Assembly (NCBI GenBank): GCA_031291275.1
Contig: JARLJJ010000209.1
Coordinates: 1 to 46,353 of the forward strand
Source: Formivibrio sp.
Lineage (GTDB): Bacteria > Pseudomonadota > Gammaproteobacteria > Burkholderiales > Chitinibacteraceae
Reading direction: 5' to 3'
Length of the DNA: 46,353 nt
Part shown: in pieces, positions 29,407 through 35,462 of the stretch
Layout: each line of letters opens with the position of its first letter
How positions within the stretch are numbered: the first letter of the stretch is position 1
The notes under the pieces: model-generated
What the model saw: the letters and a program-made list of their open reading frames with translations, nothing else
Told to the model about the DNA's origin: nothing
Databases searched by the model: none
Program-made: the position numbers and the translations under genes

Positions 29407-30612
29407 TCAGTGCGAGTAAGGCCGCGTCAATTTGCATTCCGGATTGAGCTCAACGCCAAAGCCTGGCTTGTCGAGTACCGATTTATGCATGCGACCATGT
29501 ACCGGCACCGGTTCGTTCAACAGGATGGGGTCAAATTGCGGACGCATCGAGGCGCAATCCGGGCTGGTCATCAGGAATTCACTGAATGGGGTATTGGTGA
29601 AGGTGATCACGGCATGGTGGGAATAGACGGACGACCCGTGCGGTACCACCAGTTGGCCGCGCGACTTGGCGATCGCAGCAATTTCCAGCAGCGTGGTGAG
29701 CCCGCCGCACCAGCCGACATCGGGCTGGATGATGTCAATGCCGGTGTCGGCCAACGTACGGAAAGACTGCAGCGTGCCATGATGTTCGCCACTCGTGACC
29801 AACATGCCAGGCGGCACATTACGCTTGAGTTCGGCATATCCTTCGTATTGCTGCGGTGGCAGGCATTCCTCGATCCACTTCAGGTTGTACGGTGCGCAGG
29901 CATGGGCAAGCTTGGTGGCGTAGTTCACATCCTGGCTCATCCAGCAATCGAGCATCAACCAGAAATCCGGACCGCATTTTTCGCGGTATTCGGCCACCAT
30001 GGCGGCATCCTTGCGAATACCGGCATCGCCATCGTGTGGCCCCCAATGTGTTGGCATCTTGCCGCCAATAAAACCCAATTCCTTCGCCAAATCGGGACGT
30101 GCACCTGTGGCATAGAACTTGATTTCGTCGCGTACTGCGCCACCCAGCAATTTGAATACAGGAAGTCCTACTACTTTGCCGAATAGGTCCCATAACGCCA
30201 GGTCTACGCAGGAAATAGTATTCATGACCAAACCACCCGAGCCTGAGTAATACATGGTGGCATTCAGCATTTGATCTTGAATAAGCTTGATATCGGAAAC
30301 ACATTTACCTTCGATAAAGCGATTCAAATGTTTTTCTACAATAAAGCAACCCATTTCACCGCCGGTGGATACGGCAAATCCTTTAACGCCATTGTCTGCT
30401 TCCACTTCGACGACTAATGTGCCTAATACGTTAATACCGAAAGATTGGCGGGATTGTTCGTATTCCTTGTATTTGCTCATTGGTGTGGCGATATGATCAT
30501 CGATCCAGTGCTTACCCCCTTGGTCGTGATAATCTGCACCGCCGCTGCCTTTCACTGCGGTTGCACCGCCCATGTAATATGCGCGAACTTGTTTAATTTT
30601 TGGTAGTGCCAT
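29407..30612 (-). CDS. rhmD: L-rhamnonate dehydratase
   Basis: A mandelate-racemase-type enolase-superfamily enzyme that dehydrates L-rhamnonate to 2-keto-3-deoxy-L-rhamnonate. It has 401 residues from the second of two adjacent ATGs, 6 nt after a perfect AGGAGG. Metal ligands D222, E248 and E276 and the catalytic D298/H325 pair are present, each offset by 4 from the E. coli numbering. As I recall the E. coli RhmD sequence, identity is very high over the whole chain (for example [14 protein letters not shown] and [12 protein letters not shown]). It is the first gene of the catabolic operon. Confidence 0.96.
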   Translation of the reverse strand: MALPKIKQVRAYYMGGATAVKGSGGADYHDQGGKHWIDDHIATPMSKYKEYEQSRQSFGINVLGTLVVEVEADNGVKGFAVSTGGEMGCFIVEKHLNRFIEGKCVSDIKLIQDQMLNATMYYSGSGGLVMNTISCVDLALWDLFGKVVGLPVFKLLGGAVRDEIKFYATGARPDLAKELGFIGGKMPTHWGPHDGDAGIRKDAAMVAEYREKCGPDFWLMLDCWMSQDVNYATKLAHACAPYNLKWIEECLPPQQYEGYAELKRNVPPGMLVTSGEHHGTLQSFRTLADTGIDIIQPDVGWCGGLTTLLEIAAIAKSRGQLVVPHGSSVYSHHAVITFTNTPFSEFLMTSPDCASMRPQFDPILLNEPVPVHGRMHKSVLDKPGFGVELNPECKLTRPYSH

Positions 30613-30649
30613 CATTCACCTCCTGCAATATAAATTCGGAATTTAATTT

Positions 30650-30700
30650 GAATACTTGATCTGATTAAACGTCAGATAGTTGTATTTCTGATTAGTATTC
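30650..30700. promoter_or_regulatory. Nested operator-like dyads upstream of rhmD
   Basis: ATCTGA (30659-30664) and TCAGAT (30672-30677) form a perfect dyad with a 7-nt spacer. Outside it, GAATACT (30650-30656) and AGTATTC (30694-30700) form a second. They lie about 40-90 bp before rhmD in an AT-rich region and are candidate binding sites for the IclR-type regulator RhmR. Confidence 0.5.
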
Positions 30701-30713
30701 TCTTTTTAAAGAG

Positions 30714-30755
30714 ATAAAAAAATCGGCAACAAGGTGGCCTGCCTCATTGCCGATT
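30714..30755 (-). terminator. Terminator of rhmR
   Basis: On the minus strand AATCGGCAA pairs with TTGCCGATT around an inner AGG/CCT stem and is followed by a run of T. It lies 8 nt after the rhmR stop and separates rhmR from rhmD. Confidence 0.85.
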
Positions 30756-30762
30756 GAACTAT

Positions 30763-31527
30763 TTAACCGGTGTAACCCAGTTCTTTTGATATTTGTGCCG
30801 CAGTACGCATTACCTGTTCTGATATTTCCGCTAATTTTTCATCGAATATTTGCAATGAAGTTCCGACGACAGAAATAGCGGCTGCAATTTTGTGGGAAGA
30901 GTCAAAAATTGGGCATGCAATACAACGTACATCTAACAAGTCTTCCTGGTTGTCATAACTCCAACCCCTTGTTTTGATCGTATTCAATTCAACTTTCAAT
31001 GCTTCAGGCGTAGCAATAGTCATTGGCGTGGTTTGAATGAATTCCAGATCACTTATCAGTGACGATTGTTTTTCCGCATCTGCCCATGCCAGCAAGCATT
31101 TGCCCAATCCTGAGCGATACAGAGAAAGCCGCTTCCCTTCCCAAGACCGCACCCGAATCGTGCCTTGAGACTCAATTTTTAGGATGTAATAGGCCCCATC
31201 GCCATCAATCACGCCCAAGTGACATAACAAACCTGTTTCCTGCATCAATGCATACAAGTGAGGGCGTGCTATTTCTCGCATATCCAATTGCCCTGATGCT
31301 TGTTCTCCGAACTCAATCAATTTGATGCCCAATCGGTATAAGCCATCTGTGCCTTGCGACAGCAGGCGCAATTGCTTGAGCTCTTCAAGCAGCAGATACA
31401 CCGAACTCTTGGGGGCATTCAAAACTGGAATCAATGCACTTCCCTGGCAGGCGCCCCGTTCTGCGATGTAATCAAGAATGGCAACCGCACGCTGCAGAGC
31501 AGGAACTTTGCTTTCCCTGTTGTCCAT
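30763..31527 (-). CDS. rhmR: IclR-family regulator of L-rhamnonate catabolism
   Basis: 254 residues. The N-terminal winged helix-turn-helix (about 8-70) reads VPALQRAVAILDYIAE and later SSVYLLLEEL; the effector-binding IclR domain (about 80-254) has the conserved C-terminal DVRCIACPIFD and AAISVVGT. The ATG has a GGAG site 9 nt upstream. It lies just upstream of rhmD, as in the E. coli rhm locus. Direct repeats at its own start suggest autoregulation. Effector and targets are inferred. Confidence 0.88.
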   Translation of the reverse strand: MDNRESKVPALQRAVAILDYIAERGACQGSALIPVLNAPKSSVYLLLEELKQLRLLSQGTDGLYRLGIKLIEFGEQASGQLDMREIARPHLYALMQETGLLCHLGVIDGDGAYYILKIESQGTIRVRSWEGKRLSLYRSGLGKCLLAWADAEKQSSLISDLEFIQTTPMTIATPEALKVELNTIKTRGWSYDNQEDLLDVRCIACPIFDSSHKIAAAISVVGTSLQIFDEKLAEISEQVMRTAAQISKELGYTG

Positions 31528-31557
31528 TGTATTGGACTCCTGTATTTTGTATTGGAC
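31527..31557. repeat. Direct repeats at the rhmR start
   Basis: TTGTATTGGAC occurs at 31527-31537 and again at 31547-31557, exactly 20 bp apart (two helical turns). A partial copy (TGTATTTT) lies between. The position suggests an operator for RhmR itself. Confidence 0.55.
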
Positions 31558-31712
31558 GAATAAATTCTAGGCGTCGAAAAATTTAAAAACAAGAGGGATT
31601 GAAAAATAATGACAGATGGCGATTGGGGTTGAATGTTCTTTGATTTGCCGGTTGGCATGTCTCAACGAACTCAATCAAGAAGGAGCGCTTAAGGTGCATT
31701 TCACTTGTTGTG

Positions 31713-31727
31713 GCACATCTCTGGTGC
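31713..31727. promoter_or_regulatory. NtrC-binding dyad upstream of nirB
   Basis: GCAC-N7-GTGC is a perfect match to the NtrC half-site arrangement, about 107 bp before the predicted nirB transcription start. This is the distance typical for NtrC enhancer sites. Confidence 0.65.
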
Positions 31728-31799
31728 GTGTGCTGTTTCTTTTTGAGAGACCAAAGGCTTGAAAGTCGCGCCATTGCTAAGTGATAACGATTGTCATCC

Positions 31800-31816
31800 T
31801 TGGCACGGCCTTTGCT
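31800..31816 (+). promoter_or_regulatory. Sigma-54 promoter of nirB
   Basis: TTGGCACGGCCTTTGCT is a full match to the YTGGCACGRNNNTTGCW -24/-12 consensus. The predicted start is near 31827, which gives a 175-nt leader before nirB. Confidence 0.88.
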
Positions 31817-31829
31817 TTGGATAGAGCAA

Positions 31830-31948
31830 TCCGGTGCAACGAGGTGTCGGAAAAAGATTGCATCATCCTTAGTCGGATGACGATGAATAATGGACAAAGG
31901 CGTCCCTGCTGGTATCAATTGATACCGAGCATGGACGCCTTTTGTTTT
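31830..31948 (+). promoter_or_regulatory. NasT (ANTAR) RNA target and attenuator in the nirB leader
   Basis: P1 (31830-31851) pairs UCCGGUGC with GUGUCGGA (three G-U wobbles) around the hexaloop AACGAG. P2 (31892-31905) is GGAC-AAAGGC-GUCC. Both loops have A1 and G4. A linker hairpin (31863-31880) lies between. An intrinsic terminator (31896-31948) uses AAAGGCGTCC, which is the P2 loop plus its 3' arm, as its 5' arm, with an inner palindrome GGTATCAATTGATACC and a TTTTGTTTT tail. P2 and the terminator exclude each other, the expected NasT-controlled switch. Confidence 0.85.
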
Positions 31949-32001
31949 GGGGCCAGGTTGTAGACCGGCTGGAAATGATTAAAAGTAACAAGGAGATACC
32001 G

Positions 32002-34431
32002 ATGAAAAAGCCCAAGCTTGTTCTGATCGGCAACGGCATGGCCGGCGTGCGTACGCTCGAAGAGCTGTACAAGCTGCAACCCGATATGTACGACGTGACC
32101 GTCTTCGGCGCCGAACCGCATCCCAACTACAACCGTATCCTGCTTTCACCGGTGTTGGCCGGCGAACAGACCGTTCAGGACATCATCCTGAACGATCTGG
32201 ACTGGTACGCCGAACATAACATCACGCTGCATCTGAACAAGAAAGTGGTGAAGATCGACCGCGTGAGCCGCAAGGTGATCGCCGAAGATGGCACCGAAGC
32301 GCCTTATGACCGCCTGTTGCTCGCCACCGGCTCCAACCCGTTCATCCTGCCGGTGCCGGGCAAGGACCTGCCGGGCGTGATCACCTATCGCGATATCTAC
32401 GATACCGAACAGATGATCGAAGCGGCCAAGGTGCACAAGCACGCGGTCGTGATCGGCGGCGGCCTGTTGGGGCTGGAAGCCGCCAACGGTCTGATGTTGC
32501 GCGGCATGGAGGTCACCGTCGTGCATCTGGGCGAGTGGCTGCTGGAGCGCCAGCTCGACAAGACTGCCGGCAAGCTCTTGCAAAAGTCGCTGGAAGATCG
32601 CGGGTTGAAGTTCCTGCTGATGAAACAGACCGCCGAACTCGTCGCCGGAGAATCGGGCCGCGTGGCGAGCGTGAAGTTCAAGGATGGCGAGGCGATTCCG
32701 GCCGATCTGGTGGTGATGGCCGTCGGCATCCGCCCGAACTACGATCTGGCCGAATCGGCCGGTCTGCATTGCAACCGCGGCATCGTGGTCAACGACACGC
32801 TGCAGACATTCGATCCGAAGATTTACGCGATCGGCGAATGCGTGAACCACCGTGGCATTGCCTACGGCCTGGTCGCGCCGCTGTTCGAGATGGCCAAGGT
32901 CGCGGCCAACCATCTGGCGAGCTACGGCATCGGGACTTACAAGGGCTCGATCCTGTCGACCAAGCTGAAAGTCACCGGCATCGATCTGTTCTCGGCCGGC
33001 AATTTCATGGGCGGCGACGACACCGAGGACATCATCCTGTCCGACCCGTTCGGCGGTGTGTACAAGCGCCTGGTGGTGCAGGGCGACAAGCTGGTCGGTG
33101 CCTGCCTGTACGGTGATACCGCCGACGGCGCGTGGTACTTCAAGCTGATCCGCGAAGGCAAGGCGATCCACGAGCTGCGTGATCGGCTGATGTTCGGTGA
33201 GTCGGAAGTCGGCGATACCGGGCATCAGGGCCACAACAAGGCCGCCGCGATGCTGGACAGCGACGAAGTCTGCGGTTGCAACGGCGTGAGCAAGGGCACC
33301 ATCGTCAAGGCGATCAAGGAAAAGGGCCTGTTCACGGTCGACGACGTGAAGAAATGCACCAAGGCCTCCGGTTCGTGCGGCTCGTGCAAGGGGCTGGTCG
33401 AACAGATCCTGATCAATACGCTCGGCACCTCGTTCCAGGCCGCGCCCAAAGACAAGGCGATCTGCGGCTGCACCGACCACGGTCACGAAGTCGTGCGCAA
33501 GGCGATTCGCGAACAGCACCTGACCAGCATTCCGGACACGATGAAAGCGCTGGAATGGCGCACGCCGAACGGGTGCGCAACCTGCCGCCCGGCGCTGAAC
33601 TACTACCTGATCTCTACCTGGCCGAAGGAAGCGAAGGACGATCCGCAAAGCCGCTTCATCAACGAACGCGCGCACGGCAACATCCAGAAAGACGGCACCT
33701 TCTCGGTGATCCCGCAGATGAAGGGCGGCGTGACCAATTCGAGCGAGCTGCGCCGCATCGCCGACGTGGCCGACAAGTACGCGATCCCGATGATGAAGGT
33801 CACCGGCGGCCAGCGCATCGACTTGCTCGGTGTGAAGAAGGAAGACCTGGTGCATGTCTGGCAGGAACTGGGAATGAATTCCGGCCATGCCTACGGCAAG
33901 TCGATCCGCACGGTGAAGACCTGCGTCGGCAGCGAATTCTGCCGCTTCGGTACGCAGAACAGCACGCAAATGGGCATCGATCTGGAAACCATGCTCGCGA
34001 ACATGTGGTCGCCGCACAAGGTGAAACTGGCCGTATCCGGTTGCCCGCGCAACTGCGCTGAGTCGGGCATCAAGGACGTCGGCGTGATCGGCGTCGATTC
34101 GGGCTGGGAAATCTACGTGGCCGGCAACGGCGGCATCAAGACCGAAGTCGCGCAGTTCTTCGTCAAGGTGAAAACCGCCGAGGAAGTGAAGGAATACAGC
34201 GGCGCGTTCCTGCAACTTTACCGCGAGGAAGGTTTCTATCTGGAACGCACGGTGCACTACATCCACCGCGTCGGGCTGGAATACGTGAAGGGCAAGGTCG
34301 TGGCCGACGAAGCCAACCGCAAAGCGCTGTACGAGCGGCTGCTGTTCTCGCTCGAAGGCTTGCCCGATCCGTGGCAGGCGCGCATCGACGGTGCACAGAA
34401 GCACGAATTCAAGATGCTGGAGGTGGTGTGA
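32002..34431 (+). CDS. nirB: Assimilatory nitrite reductase (NADH) large subunit
   Basis: Reduces nitrite to ammonium in the cytosol using NADH, FAD, iron-sulfur centres and sirohaem. It has 809 residues from the ATG with an AAGGAG site 6 nt upstream. Residues 1 to about 300 are a pyridine-nucleotide oxidoreductase (start LVLIGNGMAG; second fold VVIGGGLLGLEAA). About 418-470 and 486-540 are two Cys-rich BFD-like [2Fe-2S] segments. The rest is the sirohaem/[4Fe-4S] reductase with C641, C647, C681 and C685. It overlaps nirD by one base. Its third-position GC looks higher than that of the neighbours. Confidence 0.97.
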   Translation: MKKPKLVLIGNGMAGVRTLEELYKLQPDMYDVTVFGAEPHPNYNRILLSPVLAGEQTVQDIILNDLDWYAEHNITLHLNKKVVKIDRVSRKVIAEDGTEAPYDRLLLATGSNPFILPVPGKDLPGVITYRDIYDTEQMIEAAKVHKHAVVIGGGLLGLEAANGLMLRGMEVTVVHLGEWLLERQLDKTAGKLLQKSLEDRGLKFLLMKQTAELVAGESGRVASVKFKDGEAIPADLVVMAVGIRPNYDLAESAGLHCNRGIVVNDTLQTFDPKIYAIGECVNHRGIAYGLVAPLFEMAKVAANHLASYGIGTYKGSILSTKLKVTGIDLFSAGNFMGGDDTEDIILSDPFGGVYKRLVVQGDKLVGACLYGDTADGAWYFKLIREGKAIHELRDRLMFGESEVGDTGHQGHNKAAAMLDSDEVCGCNGVSKGTIVKAIKEKGLFTVDDVKKCTKASGSCGSCKGLVEQILINTLGTSFQAAPKDKAICGCTDHGHEVVRKAIREQHLTSIPDTMKALEWRTPNGCATCRPALNYYLISTWPKEAKDDPQSRFINERAHGNIQKDGTFSVIPQMKGGVTNSSELRRIADVADKYAIPMMKVTGGQRIDLLGVKKEDLVHVWQELGMNSGHAYGKSIRTVKTCVGSEFCRFGTQNSTQMGIDLETMLANMWSPHKVKLAVSGCPRNCAESGIKDVGVIGVDSGWEIYVAGNGGIKTEVAQFFVKVKTAEEVKEYSGAFLQLYREEGFYLERTVHYIHRVGLEYVKGKVVADEANRKALYERLLFSLEGLPDPWQARIDGAQKHEFKMLEVV

Positions 34432-34742
34432 TGAGCGAATTCAAACTGATCTGCAAGCTGGAAGAGATTCCGCAACTGGGCAGCCGCGTGGTGAAGTGCA
34501 AGAACGGCAACGATATCGCGATCTTCCGCAATGCCGAGGACAAGGTGTTCGCGCTGACCGACAAATGCCCGCACAAGGGCGGGCCGCTGTCGCAGGGCAT
34601 CGTCTACGGCGAGACCGTGGCCTGCCCCTTGCATGGCTGGCAGATCGGACTCGCCACCGGCGAGGCGGCCGCGCCAGATGTGGGGTGCGCGAACCGGCAC
34701 GCGGTGAAGGTCGAGGGGGGCGAGGTTTATCTGGAGTTGTGA
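34431..34742 (+). CDS. nirD: Nitrite reductase small subunit (Rieske type)
   Basis: The small partner of NirB, 103 residues, a Rieske-fold protein. The start ATG overlaps the nirB stop as TGATG, so the two are co-translated. Both Rieske ligand pairs are present: C-P-H in KCPHKGG and C-P-L-H in CPLHGW. E. coli NirD lacks these ligands as I recall, so this subunit may hold a real [2Fe-2S] cluster. It is followed by the inverted-repeat region before nasA. Confidence 0.95.
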   Translation: MSEFKLICKLEEIPQLGSRVVKCKNGNDIAIFRNAEDKVFALTDKCPHKGGPLSQGIVYGETVACPLHGWQIGLATGEAAAPDVGCANRHAVKVEGGEVYLEL

Positions 34743-34756
34743 GGCGGTGTTTTTAT

Positions 34757-34968
34757 GCGCCTGCGGCGCAGTCATTTAGGAGCCGGTTCCGCCCGGCGGG
34801 CAGGAAGGGGAGCTTGCTTCGCCAAGCCCCCCTTCACCCCCAAGGCGACCCCGCTGCCACGCCCTTCGGGTTTCCTTGCGCTTCTCGAAGATCGCGGCGG
34901 CTGCGGAACTCGCCCTGCGGGCTCAGACAGTCCTCGCCGAAACCCCACGATCTTCTGCGATGCTCGGC
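34757..34968 (+). repeat. Approximately 210-bp repeat, left arm
   Basis: It starts at GCGCCTGCGGCGC and ends near GATGCTCGGC. It matches the reverse complement of 35198-35407 along its whole length, at about 80 percent by eye. It contains a run of GC-rich phrases such as GAGCCGGTTCCGCCCGGCGG and short open frames that are not genes. The 229 bp between the arms hold no recognisable gene. Confidence 0.85.
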
Positions 34969-35197
34969 GTGGCACAGGGGTGGGGTGGTACTGCATGCCG
35001 CATCGAACATTCGACGGTGTGCAAGAACCCCCATCCGGCGCAATGCGCTTCGCTTATTGCGCCCTACGTGTTTCATTCCTCACGACCTTGCAGGGAAATG
35101 GGGTGTGCTAATCAGCGGTCTTTAGGTTTGGGGTGTTGTTAAAAACGCTTCAATGAGTAGCGGTGATTGTTAGTACCACTTTGATCCCCTGAAGCCA

Positions 35198-35407
35198 GCT
35201 GAGCATCGCAGCCGGGCGCGGGAATTCGGCGAGGACTGTCTGAGGGCGTAGCCCGAGTTCCGCAGCCGCCGCGTTTGGCGAGAAGCGCAGGGAACCCCGA
35301 AGGGGCTGGCGGTCGGGGTCGCCTTTGGGGTGAAGGGGGCTTTGGCGAGACAAAGCTCCCTTCCTGCCCGCCGGGCGGAACCGGCTCTTAATACGCGCCG
35401 CAGGCGC
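35198..35407 (-). repeat. Approximately 210-bp repeat, right arm (inverted copy)
   Basis: The inverted partner of 34757-34968. Together they fill most of the 720-bp nirD-nasA gap. A transcript through the region could fold into a very long hairpin. It resembles dispersed GC-rich intergenic repeats of betaproteobacteria, but I cannot name the family. Confidence 0.85.
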
Positions 35408-35462
35408 TAAACAGATATAGCCTTTCTGTTCACAGAAAAGCTTCAATTCAACGGTGAAGACG

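Noticed and set aside
31711-31727. TGGCAC followed by GGTGC, like another sigma-54 element
   Set aside because: The GG and GC are 12 nt apart instead of 10. The sequence fits an NtrC dyad instead.
31863-31880. TCATCC hairpin with loop UUAGUC considered as P1 of nirB
   Set aside because: The loop has G4 but not A1. The hairpin at 31830-31851 with loop AACGAG meets both.
31583-31918. 111-codon minus-strand frame upstream of nirB
   Set aside because: It overlaps the sigma-54 promoter and the attenuator, which explain this region better.
32146-34404. 752-codon open frame on the minus strand
   Set aside because: It is the antisense shadow of nirB, whose cofactor motifs prove the plus-strand frame. 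It is open only because of high third-position GC.
34755-35125. Several short open frames between nirD and nasA
   Set aside because: They lie in the inverted-repeat arms, have no domains, and are not conserved in frame between the two arms.
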